A stretch of 64,000 bases of DNA from Mycobacterium sp. 1274761.0 (lineage in GTDB: Bacteria > Actinomycetota > Actinomycetes > Mycobacteriales > Mycobacteriaceae): contig NZ_LZMC01000019.1 in assembly GCF_001668615.1 (NCBI RefSeq), positions 124,001 to 188,000 of the forward strand, in the 5' to 3' direction. Both the position numbers and the translations under genes were made by a program. The notes below the pieces were generated by a model. The model saw only the letters and a program-made list of their open reading frames with translations. It searched no databases and was not told the origin of the DNA. This document shows positions 1 through 9,378 of this stretch, in pieces. Each line of letters starts with the position of its first letter. The stretch's first letter is position 1.

Positions 1-355
1 GGTCGCTGTTGCCTGACGCCTGCAGTGACGCCAGCGTCCGCTGCAGGTCGGCGACCTCGGTGTTGAGCGCGGCTTCTCGCTGCTGCAGCGAGTCGAGCAG
101 CACCAGCAGGTCGGCCGGCCGGGCCGTTTCCAGCGAATCGCCCGACTCATTCTGGCGGACCTGCGTGACGATCGCGATGCCGAGCAGCACGCAAAGCAGG
201 GCGCCGAGGGCCCCGAACAGCAGCTGCGAGCGCCCGCGCCGCGCCGCGCCCCGCAGACGGGCTATGAGACCGCCTGCTTCGGTCGGTTGGTCGGGCGGCA
301 CTTCGTGGCGGCCCGCGTGGTCCGCCTCGTGTGCGCCGTGGCCGTCGTCGGTCAT
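1..355 (-). CDS. DUF881 family membrane protein (Rv1825-like), 3' end beyond window
   Basis: This is the N-terminal 118 codons of a DUF881 protein; the rest lies left of base 1. The ATG at 355 is chosen because an ATG at 360, although it overlaps the upstream stop, is followed by an in-frame stop after two codons. The visible product has a charged, His-rich N-terminus of about 40 residues, then one hydrophobic segment (about residues 45-65, LLFGALGALLCVLLGIAIV) and a predicted coiled-coil stretch rich in Leu, Gln and Glu. That is the usual DUF881 layout: one anchor with the bulk of the protein outside the membrane. It is the last visible gene of a block also holding a DUF1290 gene, a second DUF881 gene and pgsA2, the same order as M. 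tuberculosis Rv1822-Rv1825. No biochemical function is established; a cell-envelope or division role is an inference. Confidence 0.85.
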   Translation of the reverse strand, partial: MTDDGHGAHEADHAGRHEVPPDQPTEAGGLIARLRGAARRGRSQLLFGALGALLCVLLGIAIVTQVRQNESGDSLETARPADLLVLLDSLQQREAALNTEVADLQRTLASLQASGNSD

Positions 356-356
356 G

Positions 357-689
357 TCATGCGCCGAACAGTCTGCGCCGCAGCGCGGCGGCGTTGCCGA
401 AGATGCGGATGCCGAGCACCACGATGATCGCCGTCGACAATTGCGTACCGACGCCGAGCTGGTCGCCGACGTAGACGATGAGAGCGGCGACGAGGACGTT
501 GAAGACGAACGACACGACGAAAACCTTCGAGTCGAAGATCCGCTCCAGATACGCCCGCAGTCCGCCGAACACCGCGTCGAGTGCGGCGACCACGGCGATG
601 GGCAGATAGGGCTCGACGAATTCCGGCACGCTGGGGTGGAAGACCAGGCCGAGGACGATGCCGATGACGAGGGCAGCGATTCCTATCAT
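357..689 (-). CDS. DUF1290 small membrane protein (Sbp/Rv1824-like)
   Basis: A 110-residue integral membrane protein with three hydrophobic segments (roughly residues 2-18, 28-45 and 58-76) followed by an amphipathic tail ending in Arg-rich residues. The length and the [20 protein letters not shown] region match the DUF1290 'small basic protein' family, usually encoded between two DUF881 genes, as here. The ATG at 689 overlaps the stop of the upstream DUF881 gene (ATGA), so translation is probably coupled. An in-frame upstream extension to 992 exists but only reads through the neighbouring gene in the wrong frame. Function unknown; the conserved sandwich with DUF881 genes suggests one membrane complex. 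Confidence 0.88.
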   Translation of the reverse strand: MIGIAALVIGIVLGLVFHPSVPEFVEPYLPIAVVAALDAVFGGLRAYLERIFDSKVFVVSFVFNVLVAALIVYVGDQLGVGTQLSTAIIVVLGIRIFGNAAALRRRLFGA

Positions 690-1600
690 CTGTCTCCGAT
701 TTCTCTGGCGAAGTTGACATCTCGCACCGAGCCCGCGGGCACGGTCAGGGAGTCGGTCGAGCTGACCGTCACGACGACGCCGTAGCTGGCCTCCAGCAGC
801 CGGAGCCGGTGCAGGCCGGGGCTGCGGTCGAACACGTCGGCCATGCCGTGTGGCGGACCGACGGCGAGGATCACGTATGGGCTGCTGATCGGTCGATTGT
901 CGACCAGGATGCCGCCGCCTGCCTGCCGGATGGTCACGTTCGGCCCGATCCGCACCCCGCCCACCGAGATCGCTTCGGCGCCGCTGGCCCACAGCGAGTT
1001 CACCACAATCTGCAGGTCCCGATCGAGGATGACCTGCCGGCTGCCCTCGACGCGCTGCTTCGACACGTCGCTGAGGTCCTTGGAGACGCCGGGATCGGTG
1101 ACGGTCACTATCAGCCCCGGGCCTCTCACAGCGGTGGCCGCCGCGGAGAAGTTGGCACCGTCGAGTTCGCTGAGCAGCCCCCTGCCGCGCTCGTCGCCTT
1201 CGAGGCGGCTGCGGCGCTCGGCGTCGACCTGGGCAGCTAGCGCGTCGCGGCGGGAGGTCGCGGAATCGGCGGCCTCCTCGGCGGAACGCACGCTGCCCGA
1301 CAGCACCCGTTGGGTCTCGCGCACGCCAGGGGCGGTGGCCTGCGCCTGGCCGACCGCGAAAGCGAACACGGTCGCGACCGCCACCGCGGCCAGCACCTGC
1401 CAGCCGGCCGAAACCACCCGGCTGCGGGGGTGGCCGGCGGCGCGCTCGGCGGCCGCGGCCGCATAACCGGGGTCGAGGTGGTCGGACAACAATGACCGCA
1501 GCAGCGACGGCACGGGAATCAGCGTCGGGGCGCCCGCTTCGTGCTGATTGCGTCCGGCTTCGGGGTCGTAGCCACCAAGGGCCCGGTGGTCGTCAGCCAT
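686..1600 (-). CDS. DUF881 family membrane protein (Rv1823-like)
   Basis: A 304-residue protein with a 60-residue cytoplasmic N-terminus, a single transmembrane helix (about residues 67-85, [19 protein letters not shown]), a coiled-coil linker of about 60 residues and a C-terminal DUF881 domain. The stretch [12 protein letters not shown] starts the domain, and [18 protein letters not shown] is its typical core. It overlaps pgsA2 upstream by 8 bases and the DUF1290 gene downstream by 4 bases, so the four genes are almost certainly one transcript. Homologues occur in the same order in M. tuberculosis next to secA2. Role not established; a surface-exposed envelope function is likely from topology. 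Confidence 0.87.
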   Translation of the reverse strand: MADDHRALGGYDPEAGRNQHEAGAPTLIPVPSLLRSLLSDHLDPGYAAAAAERAAGHPRSRVVSAGWQVLAAVAVATVFAFAVGQAQATAPGVRETQRVLSGSVRSAEEAADSATSRRDALAAQVDAERRSRLEGDERGRGLLSELDGANFSAAATAVRGPGLIVTVTDPGVSKDLSDVSKQRVEGSRQVILDRDLQIVVNSLWASGAEAISVGGVRIGPNVTIRQAGGGILVDNRPISSPYVILAVGPPHGMADVFDRSPGLHRLRLLEASYGVVVTVSSTDSLTVPAGSVRDVNFAREIGDR

Positions 1601-2192
1601 TGGAGGGCACCTTCGGCATCTGCCGCAGCACCAGGCCGACCTGCATGAGGTACAGGACGCCCGACCACAGATAGAGCATCAGTCCCCAGATCAGAAACGC
1701 CCAGCCGCAGGCCAGAATCACCCTGCTCCACAACGCATCCCATTGCCCCAGCAGAACCAGCGGGAACCCCGACATGAGCGCGAACGTCGCGCCCTTACCG
1801 ATGTAGGTGACCGGCAGCGCCGTCAGCCCGCGGGTGCGCAGCAGCGGAAGGGTGGCCGCCAGCACGGCGTCGCGACCGATCAAGGTCGCCACGATCCACC
1901 ACGGCACGATGTGGGCGAACCCGAACGCCAGCGGCACGGTCAGCATGTAGATCCGGTCGACGGCCGGATCGAGCAGTTCACCCAGCCGCGACGATTGGTT
2001 GTCCACCATCCGGGCGATCTTGCCGTCGGCCCAGTCCGAGGCGCCGCTGAACATCAGGATGGCCACCGCCCAGCCGTTGGCGTGCACGACCAGTAGGAGA
2101 TACAGGAAGACCGGGACGAGCACCAGACGCAGCACTGAGAGCGCGTTGGGCACCGTCACCACGCGGTCCCGCTCCCCCGGCCCGCGGTTCAT
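1593..2192 (-). CDS. pgsA2: CDP-alcohol phosphatidyltransferase PgsA2
   Basis: A 199-residue integral membrane enzyme of the CDP-OH-P transferase family. The diagnostic motif is complete: D-G-x2-A-R in [12 protein letters not shown], then a Gly and two further Asp in [10 protein letters not shown] (about residues 53-80). These Asp residues bind Mg and the CDP-diacylglycerol substrate. About five hydrophobic helices follow the usual layout. Such enzymes swap CMP for an alcohol such as glycerol-3-phosphate or an inositol derivative; the acceptor cannot be read from sequence. It starts 9 bases after the secA2 stop and overlaps the following DUF881 gene. The symbol follows the syntenic M. tuberculosis Rv1822 and is an annotation by position and family, not a proven activity. 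Confidence 0.85.
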   Translation of the reverse strand: MNRGPGERDRVVTVPNALSVLRLVLVPVFLYLLLVVHANGWAVAILMFSGASDWADGKIARMVDNQSSRLGELLDPAVDRIYMLTVPLAFGFAHIVPWWIVATLIGRDAVLAATLPLLRTRGLTALPVTYIGKGATFALMSGFPLVLLGQWDALWSRVILACGWAFLIWGLMLYLWSGVLYLMQVGLVLRQMPKVPSNG

Positions 2193-2201
2193 GGAATAAA
2201 C

Positions 2202-4547
2202 CTAGCGGAAGATACCCGGCAGGCTCAGTGCTGACATCGAGTCTTCTGCCAGCGGATTGTCATGAACCATGTAGGTCCACGTCGACGTCGGCCTGGCGAG
2301 CTTGGACAGGTCCAGGCCCTGCTCCTCGTCGAGCACGTTCGCCGTCTCGAAGGTCTGCTGGGCGGCCTCGATGGCGTCGGCGGCCAGCGAGGCGAACGCG
2401 TCGACGGCCATCCGATGGAACTCGTCGATCGGTTTCTGGTGACCCAGGGCGCGCAGATGGATGCTCTCCCGGATGTCGGCGAGGTAGGCCAGGTGATCGG
2501 CCCAGCCGCGGTCGAGGTGGTACAGCATGATCTGCCTGCAGATCCGCTCCAGCTGTTCCTCGCTGAGCTGCTCGGCCAACTCCTCGTAGCGCTCCGGGCT
2601 TTTCTTCTCCAGTTCCTCGCGCGCAGTCGCCGTGCGCAGCAACGCGTTTCGGCGTTCCACCAGGATCGCCCGCTGCTGGGCGATCAACTCGTTGAACTGC
2701 CAGGTGGTGGCGTGCACCGACAGCAGCCTGCCCTCGGCGACGCGCTGTGCGTGGTCGAGCAGACCGACGGCCTTCTTGTTGACGACGCGGCCGTCCTCGT
2801 CGGTTTCGGTGGGCAGCTTGCTGAGCTTCTCGGGCTCGAGGTGGGCCACCACCACGTCGTCTTCCCAGCTGGAGAAGAACACCGACGAGCCGGGATCGCC
2901 CTGGCGGCCGGCGCGGCCACGCAGTTGATTGTCCAGCCGCTGGGTGCTGTGCCGCCCGGTGCCGATGACGTGTAGGCCGCCCAGTTCGGCCACCTCATCT
3001 TTTTCGGCGGCATGATCGCCGACGTCGGACCCGCCCAGCCGGATGTCGGTGCCGCGGCCCGCCATCTGCGTGGAGACCGTCACCGAGCCCAGCTTGCCCG
3101 CCTCGGCGATGACGCGGGCCTCCTCCTCGTCGTTCTTTGCGTTCAGCACGACGGCGGGTACGCCGGCCTTGACCAGCTTCTCGTGCAGCTCTTCGGACTC
3201 GGCGACGTCGCGGGTACCGACCAGGATCGGCTGCTTGGTCTTGTGCACCTCGGCGATGTGGTCGACGATCGCGTCGAACTTCGCGGCGGCGGTGATGTAG
3301 ACGCGGTCCGGCTCGTCCTCGCGGATGTTGGGGGTGTTCGGCGGAATCGGTGAGACGCCGAGCTTGTAGAACTGCCGCAGCTGCTCGCCTGCCGCCAGCG
3401 CCGTGCCGGTCATGCCGCACACCGTCGGATAGCGGCTGATCAACGCCTGCACCGTGATGGTGTCGAGCACCTCACCGGTTTCGGTGGTCTCGATGCCTTC
3501 CTTGGCCTCGACCGCGGCCTGCAGCCCGTCCGGCCAGCGCTGCAGCTGCGCGATGCGGCCGCGGCTGGCGTTGATCAGGTGCACGGCGTCGTCGCGGACG
3601 ATGTAGTGCACGTCGCGGTGCAACAGCACGTGCGCGTGCAAGGCGACGTTCACCTCGGTCAAGGTGGTGCCGACGTGTTCCTCGGCGTACAGGTCGATGC
3701 CGCCGAGCTTGGCCTCGACCTTCTGTGCGCCGCGCTCGGTGAGGTGGACGTTGCGGTTGTCGGCGTCGGTGTCGTAATCCTCGCCGGCGATCAATTCGCC
3801 TACCAGCCGGATGATTTCGAGCTTCGGGGTCTCCCGGTGTGAGGTGCCCGCCAGCACGAGCGGCACCAGCGCCTCGTCGACGAGCACCGAGTCGGCCTCG
3901 TCGATCAGCGCGACATCCGGGTTCGGGGAGACGAGATCGTGGACATCGGTGACGAGCTGGTCGCGCAACACGTCGAAGCCGATCTCGTTGACCGAGGCGT
4001 AGGTGATGTTGCACTTGTAGGCGGCCCGACGCTCGTCGGCGGTCGATTCGGCGGTCACCCAGCCGACGCTGAGGCCCATCGCCTCCAGCAGTGGGCCCAT
4101 CCATTCGGCGTCGCGCTTGGCCAGGTAGTCGTTGATGGTGACGACGTGGACATGCCGGCCCGCCAGTGCGTAGCCTGCCGCCGCGATCGCGCCCGACAGC
4201 GTCTTGCCCTCACCGGTGGCCATCTCGATGACGTCGCCTGCGAGCATCCGCAGCGCGCCGAGCAGTTGGACGTCGAACGGCCGCAGTCCGGTCGTGCGTT
4301 CGGCGGCTTCGCGGGCGATGGCGAGGAATTGCGGGATGTCGCTGGAGTCGGCAAGGTCGTCGAGCTCCAGCAGCTGTGCGGCCTTGTTGAGTTGCTCGTC
4401 GTCGAGGTCGGCGGCCTTCTTCTGGAACCCCTCGGAGGCGCTGACCTGCGACATCGAGCGGGCCTGGTCGCGTTCGGTGCTTGCGCCCAGCAGTTTCCAG
4501 AACCGGTTGCTGACACGACCTGAGGTGCGGGTCTTCGTCTTCGCCAC
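2202..4547 (-). CDS. secA2: Accessory preprotein translocase ATPase SecA2
   Basis: A 781-residue DEAD-type ATPase, shorter than housekeeping SecA (about 940) as expected for mycobacterial SecA2, which exports a subset of proteins. Visible motifs: Walker A MATGEGKT, Walker [11 protein letters not shown], the GMTGT motif and [11 protein letters not shown] and [11 protein letters not shown] of the second nucleotide-binding fold, then a helical scaffold domain. The zinc-binding C-terminal tail of SecA1 is absent. Residues after the chosen start closely follow the known protein ([11 protein letters not shown]). The GTG at 4547 is preferred over an ATG 44 codons upstream because the extension is Arg-rich low-complexity sequence, and because a TACCGT -10 element sits 7 bases upstream, as in a leaderless transcript. 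It heads the pgsA2/DUF881 operon. Confidence 0.95.
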   Translation of the reverse strand: MAKTKTRTSGRVSNRFWKLLGASTERDQARSMSQVSASEGFQKKAADLDDEQLNKAAQLLELDDLADSSDIPQFLAIAREAAERTTGLRPFDVQLLGALRMLAGDVIEMATGEGKTLSGAIAAAGYALAGRHVHVVTINDYLAKRDAEWMGPLLEAMGLSVGWVTAESTADERRAAYKCNITYASVNEIGFDVLRDQLVTDVHDLVSPNPDVALIDEADSVLVDEALVPLVLAGTSHRETPKLEIIRLVGELIAGEDYDTDADNRNVHLTERGAQKVEAKLGGIDLYAEEHVGTTLTEVNVALHAHVLLHRDVHYIVRDDAVHLINASRGRIAQLQRWPDGLQAAVEAKEGIETTETGEVLDTITVQALISRYPTVCGMTGTALAAGEQLRQFYKLGVSPIPPNTPNIREDEPDRVYITAAAKFDAIVDHIAEVHKTKQPILVGTRDVAESEELHEKLVKAGVPAVVLNAKNDEEEARVIAEAGKLGSVTVSTQMAGRGTDIRLGGSDVGDHAAEKDEVAELGGLHVIGTGRHSTQRLDNQLRGRAGRQGDPGSSVFFSSWEDDVVVAHLEPEKLSKLPTETDEDGRVVNKKAVGLLDHAQRVAEGRLLSVHATTWQFNELIAQQRAILVERRNALLRTATAREELEKKSPERYEELAEQLSEEQLERICRQIMLYHLDRGWADHLAYLADIRESIHLRALGHQKPIDEFHRMAVDAFASLAADAIEAAQQTFETANVLDEEQGLDLSKLARPTSTWTYMVHDNPLAEDSMSALSLPGIFR

Positions 4548-4560
4548 GAGAGATACGGTA
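4548..4560 (-). promoter_or_regulatory. Putative leaderless promoter of secA2 (-10 TACCGT)
   Basis: On the minus strand TACCGT (4560-4555) is followed by 7 bases and then the GTG of secA2. This fits the mycobacterial TANNNT -10 with transcription starting at the start codon. No Shine-Dalgarno sequence is present in front of the GTG. No clear -35 was seen. Inference from pattern only. Confidence 0.4.
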
Positions 4561-4684
4561 CGCGGCCGCCCGATCCGCCAACCCGGCACGGCGAGCTGCC
4601 GCCCCCTCCCCGCGAGCGTGCGCGTCTGCTGCGCGACACGCCGCCGCAACTGCGCATTCTGCGCACGCCCGCGGCGCACGAGTG

Positions 4685-5551
4685 TCAGCCGGACGACGAC
4701 GACGACGTGAAATCGACCCGCACCGAGTCGATGACGGCCTCGAATCCGATGCGCTGATAGATGGCGTTCGACATGGGGTTGGTCAGGTCGGCGAACAGCA
4801 CCACCTCGTTGACACCGCTGCCGAGCGCGAGCACCGATGCAGCCGCGGTCACCGCCGACCCGTAGCCGCGACCACGTAAGGCGCGCGGCGTGAAGACCGG
4901 GCCGATACGAGACACGCCTGCCGCGGGCGCCCTTAGCATCGCCATGCTCACCGGCGTGCGGTCGATCTCCCAGAGGACGAAGCGGTCGCCGACCGCGTGG
5001 GCGTTGTCGAGGAATCGCCGACCGGCGGCGTCGTCGCGCTGATGGCTGAAGGTTTCGACGAAGAATCGCTCGACCCAGTCGAGGAGCACCGCGGTGTCGT
5101 CGCGACTCGCCTGACGTGGCTCGCCGGCGACACCACTCGGCGGCTGCAGCATGCCCAATCGGTAGAGCCGCTCGTGCATCGTCACCGCGCCGCGGCGACC
5201 GGTGATCGCCTGCCAGGCGTCGGCGAATGCCAGCGCATTGTCGCGGGCGCCGCGCACGCCGGTGAAGTCGGGACGGATATGCGCCAGCTCCAGTGCGGCC
5301 TGGCGGCGGCCTTTTACGGGTAAGCCGTTGCAGGCCAACGGATAGGGCGGTGTTTGCAGCGCGGCGCCGATGGCCGTGCTGCCGTCCCAGACGGACAGCA
5401 GCAGTGTGTCGTCACCGAACCTGGCGCCCTGCAGAACCGTCAGTTCGATCGTGTTGCCGACGGGATCGCGGCGGTACAACGGTTCGGCGATTTCACGGAA
5501 CTCCTCCACCGAGTCGTGTACACGCACGGACATGCTCACCAGGATGGCCAT
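4685..5551 (-). CDS. GNAT-family N-acetyltransferase
   Basis: A 288-residue protein whose C-terminal third is a GNAT acetyl-CoA-binding fold. The motif A loop [15 protein letters not shown] (about residues 225-240) has the R/Q-x-x-G-x-G/A pattern that wraps the pyrophosphate, and [13 protein letters not shown] is the typical motif B with the Tyr that protonates the thiolate. The N-terminal half is less conserved and probably gives substrate specificity. A second ATG six codons in (5533) is an equally good start. It lies between ilvG and secA2 on the same strand, 46 bases after ilvG, and ends in a run of Ser residues. The acceptor substrate is unknown. Confidence 0.82.
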   Translation of the reverse strand: MAILVSMSVRVHDSVEEFREIAEPLYRRDPVGNTIELTVLQGARFGDDTLLLSVWDGSTAIGAALQTPPYPLACNGLPVKGRRQAALELAHIRPDFTGVRGARDNALAFADAWQAITGRRGAVTMHERLYRLGMLQPPSGVAGEPRQASRDDTAVLLDWVERFFVETFSHQRDDAAGRRFLDNAHAVGDRFVLWEIDRTPVSMAMLRAPAAGVSRIGPVFTPRALRGRGYGSAVTAAASVLALGSGVNEVVLFADLTNPMSNAIYQRIGFEAVIDSVRVDFTSSSSSG

Positions 5552-5597
5552 CGAATGTTTTGGGCGTCCAGCGATTTACCGGCGCGGCCGTGCACCG

Positions 5598-7250
5598 TCA
5601 GGCGAGGTTCGACCGACGCGGGTATGCGACCTGTGGGTCGGTCAGCGTATTGACCACCGCGGGCACGCCCGCCGCGAACGCCCGCTCCAGCGCGGGCCGT
5701 AGCTCGGCGGGCGCCGCCACCAGCTCGCCGTGGCCGCCGAGCGCGGTGACAACCTCGTCGTAGCGGGTGCCCGGCCGCAACTCGGCCACCACCGAATAGC
5801 CGTACAACGCCTCCATCGGGTGCTTCTCCAGCGCCCAGATCCCGTTGTTGCCGATCACCGAAACGACGTGAATACCGTGTCGCACCAACGTATCCCACTC
5901 CATGCCGCTGAATCCGAACGCACCGTCGCCCTGCAGCAGCACCACCTGACGGTCGGGCCTGGCCATCTTGGCGGCCAGCGCATAGCCCGGCCCCGACCCC
6001 AGGCAACCGAACGGCCCACTGTCCAGCCACGCACCCGGTACGTAACTGTCGATGACCCGCCCTGCGTACGAGCCGAAGTCGCCGGCGTCGATCACCACGA
6101 TCGCGTCGCGGTCCAGCAGCGGCTTCAGCTCGGCGTACACCCGCATCGGGTGCAGCGGGCTGCGGTCGTCGGTCAGCTCGGCGTCCTCGGCGGCGCGGGC
6201 CGCAGATTCGGTCGCCCGCAGATCGCCGATCCAGCTCTCGTGGTCGCCCGCCTTGCCAGCCGCAAGGGCCGACAGCGTCGACGTCAGGTCGCCGTACAGC
6301 TCTGCGGCCACCGCGCGCGGATGGGGCCGCTGCGGTAACACCCGGTCGGCGACGATCAGCGTCGTCTGCTCGCCGAACACGCCGCCGAAGCCCAACCGGA
6401 AGTCCATCGGCACACCGATCACCAGCGCAACATCGGCCTCCCGCAACCCTTTTGACCGAGCCCGCGAGAACGCCAGGTCGTGGTCGGCGGGCACCGTTCC
6501 GCGCGCCATACCGTTCATCAGCACCGGAATGCGGTGCGCCTCGGCCAGTTCCAGCAGAGCGGCTTCGGCGTGGCCCCACCACACGTTGGTGCCCGCCATG
6601 ATCACTGGGCGCTCCGCTCCGGCAAGCGCGGCGGCTGCGATCTCCATCGCTCCGCCGTCGGCCCGCACCGGGTCCGGCGGAAGCGTGAGAGCGCCCGGTT
6701 CCCCTGAATCGCCTGCCTCGCCGAAGACGTGATCCATCGGGAAGTCGACGAAGGCCACACCGGTCGGTGCGTTCCCGAAGCCCATCGCAGCCCTCAGCGC
6801 ATCATCTATGAGTCCGCCGACCGCGTCGGCCGACGGTGCCGTCACGGCGAACCGGGCCAGCGGCGCCACGAACGGCACGTGATCGATTTCCTGAAGTGAC
6901 CCCTGACCCCAGCGCAGCGCGGGTGCGCGCCCGCCGAGTACCAGCAGCGGCGACTGGTTCTGCTGGGCGGCGCCCATCGCGCTCATCCCGTTGGTGACAC
7001 CGGGACCGGCGGTCAACGCCGCCACCCCAGGCACGCGGGTGACCTTCGACCACCCCTCGGCGGCGAAGGCCGCGGTCTGTTCGTGCCTGGTGTCTATCAA
7101 CCGGACCCCCTCGGCACGGCAACCGTCATAGATCGAGAACAGGTGGCCGCCCGACAGGGTGAAAACCGTGTCGATGCCGCTGGCCCGCAGCCGCCGCGCG
7201 ATCAAATGGCCGGCGCCGATCCTGCCGCCGGACTGGGCTTCGATGCTCAT
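5598..7250 (-). CDS. ilvG: Acetolactate synthase-like ThDP enzyme IlvG
   Basis: A 550-residue thiamine diphosphate enzyme of the acetohydroxyacid synthase family. It has an N-terminal pyrimidine-binding domain with the catalytic Glu (E57 in [15 protein letters not shown]), a middle domain, and a C-terminal pyrophosphate-binding domain with an intact GDG...NN motif ([10 protein letters not shown] at about residue 440, then VIGNNG). The family joins two 2-oxoacids to acetolactate for branched-chain amino acids, but lone IlvG-type copies without a regulatory subunit may have other substrates. Position next to the BacA-like importer and close to secA2 matches M. tuberculosis Rv1820. The start is supported by a leaderless promoter pattern immediately upstream. 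Confidence 0.9.
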   Translation of the reverse strand: MSIEAQSGGRIGAGHLIARRLRASGIDTVFTLSGGHLFSIYDGCRAEGVRLIDTRHEQTAAFAAEGWSKVTRVPGVAALTAGPGVTNGMSAMGAAQQNQSPLLVLGGRAPALRWGQGSLQEIDHVPFVAPLARFAVTAPSADAVGGLIDDALRAAMGFGNAPTGVAFVDFPMDHVFGEAGDSGEPGALTLPPDPVRADGGAMEIAAAALAGAERPVIMAGTNVWWGHAEAALLELAEAHRIPVLMNGMARGTVPADHDLAFSRARSKGLREADVALVIGVPMDFRLGFGGVFGEQTTLIVADRVLPQRPHPRAVAAELYGDLTSTLSALAAGKAGDHESWIGDLRATESAARAAEDAELTDDRSPLHPMRVYAELKPLLDRDAIVVIDAGDFGSYAGRVIDSYVPGAWLDSGPFGCLGSGPGYALAAKMARPDRQVVLLQGDGAFGFSGMEWDTLVRHGIHVVSVIGNNGIWALEKHPMEALYGYSVVAELRPGTRYDEVVTALGGHGELVAAPAELRPALERAFAAGVPAVVNTLTDPQVAYPRRSNLA

Positions 7251-7262
7251 GGCCGCAGCTTA
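7251..7262 (-). promoter_or_regulatory. Putative leaderless promoter of ilvG (-10 TAAGCT)
   Basis: Reading the minus strand, TAAGCT (7262-7257) is followed by six bases and the ilvG ATG at 7250. The TANNNT plus 6-base spacing is the pattern of leaderless mycobacterial transcripts. No Shine-Dalgarno sequence precedes the ATG. Pattern-based inference. Confidence 0.4.
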
Positions 7263-7274
7263 GCCAGCGGTCTT

Positions 7275-7390
7275 GGCGTGGCTGGTCGCGCGCAGCACAA
7301 CCCAGCCACGCCGAAATCACCGGCGATGCGGTGTCCCATCGCCAGCGTGTCGGCCACGGCGGCGCCCGACCTGCGGTAGCTTCGCCGCAG
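7275..7390. repeat. Three consecutive inverted repeats between ilvG and the first ABC importer
   Basis: Three perfect stems lie in the 171-base divergent region. The first has 11-bp arms GGCGTGGCTGG (7275-7285) and CCAGCCACGCC (7302-7312). The second has 7-bp arms GGCGATG (7322-7328) and CATCGCC (7337-7343). The third has 6-bp arms CTGCGG (7371-7376) and CCGCAG (7385-7390). None has a U-tract and both neighbouring genes start, not end, here, so a terminator is unlikely. They would lie in the 5' leader or promoter of the plus-strand transporter: operator sites or a folded leader are both possible. Confidence 0.5.
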
Positions 7391-7421
7391 ATCGGCTCCG
7401 GCGGGGAGGAGGTGTCGTGGC

Positions 7422-9332
7422 GTGAATACCGGCACTTTCCGGTCCTCGATCGAGTGGAGCCACGAACTTTTCCACTCGACGGTGTGGGTGCTGGTGGCCT
7501 TCGCGATCGCTGCGCCGTGCCTCATCGTGATCCTCGTCGTGATCCGGCGGACGACTGAGTGGGGACGGCAGTTCTGGCGGATCACTGGACCGTATTTCAC
7601 CGGCGCGCAGAGCCGGCTGGTGTGGACAATGCTCGCGGGGCTGCTGTTGTCGACGATAATCGCGGTTCGCATCACGGTGCTCATCAGCTACTACACCAAC
7701 GACGTCTTCACCTCCCTGCAGGTTGCCCTGCAGGGAATCGCCTCGGGCAGAACCGAAATCACCGATTCGGGCATCCACGGGTTCTGGGTGAGCATCGGCA
7801 TCTTCCTCATCCTTGCGGTGGTGCATGTCGTGTTGAATCTGGTGGACCTGTACCTGACACAGCGGTTCATTATGCGATGGCGAATCTGGTTGAGCCGCAG
7901 ACTGATCGACGACTGGCTCGGCGACTTCGCCTACTACCGCCGCCAGTTCCTGCGCAGGCCCAACGACAATCCCGACCAACGCATCCAGCAGGACATCGAC
8001 ATCTTCACGACGGGGGTTGGCGGCCAGACGAACAATCCGGCCTACGGCTCGAGCAGCACACTATTGTTCGGAGCGGTCGGGGCGGTGCTGTCGGTGATCG
8101 CGTTCGGCGCCATCCTGTGGCAGCTGTCCGGCTCGCTGACGCTGGGTGACTTCACGCTTCCGCGCGCGCTGTTCTGGATAGTTATCGGCTATGTACTCGC
8201 AGCCACCCTGATCGCATTCGTCATCGGCAGGCCGCTGATCCGTTTGAGCTATCTCAACGAACTGCGCAACGCCGGTTTCCGGTACGCGCTGGTGCGCGTG
8301 CGCGACGCCAGCGCAGCCATCGGCCTCTACCGCGGCGAAAACGTCGAGCGCAGGCTGCTGGGCGGCAGGCTTTCGGAAGTGATGTCGAACTACGGCCACT
8401 GGCTCAACCGCATGGTGCGTTTCACCGGCTGGAATCTCACGGTTAGCCAGGCGATCAACCCGCTGCCCTACGTCGTGCAGGCGCCGCGGCTGTTCGCCCG
8501 TGAGATTTCCTTCGGCGACGTCATCCAGTCGGCCACCGCGTTCGTCACGATCCATAACGCGCTGTCGTTCTTCCGGGAGGCCTACGACGAGTTCGCCGGC
8601 TACCGCGCGGCGGTGATCCGCCTCGACGGGCTGATCGAGGAGAACATGCGCGCCCGCAAGTTCAGCCAGGTGACGACGGCCGGCTCAGCCGACGGTGAGC
8701 TGGCCGTCGACGGGGTCGAAGTGCACACCCCTGACGGCGCCAACCTCATTCGCGCACTTGACATTCGCCTTCAGCCCGGCGACACGCTGCTGGTCAGCGG
8801 GCCGTCCGGAATCGGAAAGACGGTGCTGCTGCAGAGCCTCGCCGGACTCTGGCCGTTCGTCACCGGGCGCGTGGAGCTGCCCGCGGGAAGGCAGGCCGCG
8901 ATGTTCGTGCCGCAGCTGCCGTACCTTCCGCTGGGTGATTTGCGCGCCGTCGCGTCCTACCCCAATGACGATGGCGCGGTCGGCGACCGCGAGATCCAGC
9001 AGGCACTGGTCAAGGTTGCGCTGCCGCAGCTGGCGATCCGGCTCAACGAGGTCGGCGAGTGGGGCAAGGTGCTCTCCGTCGGTGAGCAGCAGCGAATCGC
9101 CTTCGCCCGCATCCTGTTGACCAAGCCGAAGGCGGTGTTCCTCGACGAATCGACCTCTGCGCTCGATGAGGGCCTCGAGCTGACCCTGTATGAACTGATC
9201 CGCAGCGAGCTGCCGGAGATGATTGTGGTCAGCGTGAGCCATCGGGCAACGCTCGCGCGGTTCCACGCCCGCCAGCTCGAGCTTGTAGGCGCCGGTGAAT
9301 GGCGGCTGGAGCCACTGGCCGCGCGTAGTTGA
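7422..9332 (+). CDS. BacA/SbmA-like ABC importer (Rv1819c family), copy 1
   Basis: A 636-residue fused half-transporter: an N-terminal ABC_membrane_2 (SbmA/BacA-type) domain with about six helices to residue 420, then an ATP-binding domain. Nucleotide-binding motifs are intact: Walker A GPSGIGKT, signature LSVGEQQR, Walker B AVFLDES with the catalytic Glu, and switch His in VSVSHR. The M. tuberculosis homologue Rv1819c forms a homodimer with a large water-filled cavity and takes up cobalamin, bleomycin-type and peptide antibiotics; transport of hydrophilic solutes is inferred here by family. The GTG at 7422 is preceded by GGAGGAGG with 9-base spacing. It is divergent from ilvG, as in M. tuberculosis, and is followed 46 bases later by a paralogue. 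Confidence 0.9.
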   Translation: MNTGTFRSSIEWSHELFHSTVWVLVAFAIAAPCLIVILVVIRRTTEWGRQFWRITGPYFTGAQSRLVWTMLAGLLLSTIIAVRITVLISYYTNDVFTSLQVALQGIASGRTEITDSGIHGFWVSIGIFLILAVVHVVLNLVDLYLTQRFIMRWRIWLSRRLIDDWLGDFAYYRRQFLRRPNDNPDQRIQQDIDIFTTGVGGQTNNPAYGSSSTLLFGAVGAVLSVIAFGAILWQLSGSLTLGDFTLPRALFWIVIGYVLAATLIAFVIGRPLIRLSYLNELRNAGFRYALVRVRDASAAIGLYRGENVERRLLGGRLSEVMSNYGHWLNRMVRFTGWNLTVSQAINPLPYVVQAPRLFAREISFGDVIQSATAFVTIHNALSFFREAYDEFAGYRAAVIRLDGLIEENMRARKFSQVTTAGSADGELAVDGVEVHTPDGANLIRALDIRLQPGDTLLVSGPSGIGKTVLLQSLAGLWPFVTGRVELPAGRQAAMFVPQLPYLPLGDLRAVASYPNDDGAVGDREIQQALVKVALPQLAIRLNEVGEWGKVLSVGEQQRIAFARILLTKPKAVFLDESTSALDEGLELTLYELIRSELPEMIVVSVSHRATLARFHARQLELVGAGEWRLEPLAARS

Positions 9333-9366
9333 TGTGTCTTCCGGCGCTGGTTCCAGCTACTCAAGG

Positions 9367-9378
9367 TACGTTGCCCGC
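9367..9378 (+). promoter_or_regulatory. Putative leaderless promoter of the second ABC importer (-10 TACGTT)
   Basis: TACGTT (9367-9372) is followed by six bases and the ATG at 9379, without a Shine-Dalgarno sequence. This would let copy 2 be expressed separately from copy 1. A short stem GCTGG-TT-CCAGC lies just upstream (about 9345-9356). Confidence 0.35.

Noticed and set aside
4548..4679. A 44-codon N-terminal extension of SecA2 beginning at an ATG at 4679
   Set aside because: The extension is Arg/Gln-rich without similarity to SecA2 N-termini, and a -10 element lies inside it directly before the GTG at 4547.
7275..7312. Intrinsic terminator
   Set aside because: Both flanking genes start here and point away, and there is no U-tract.
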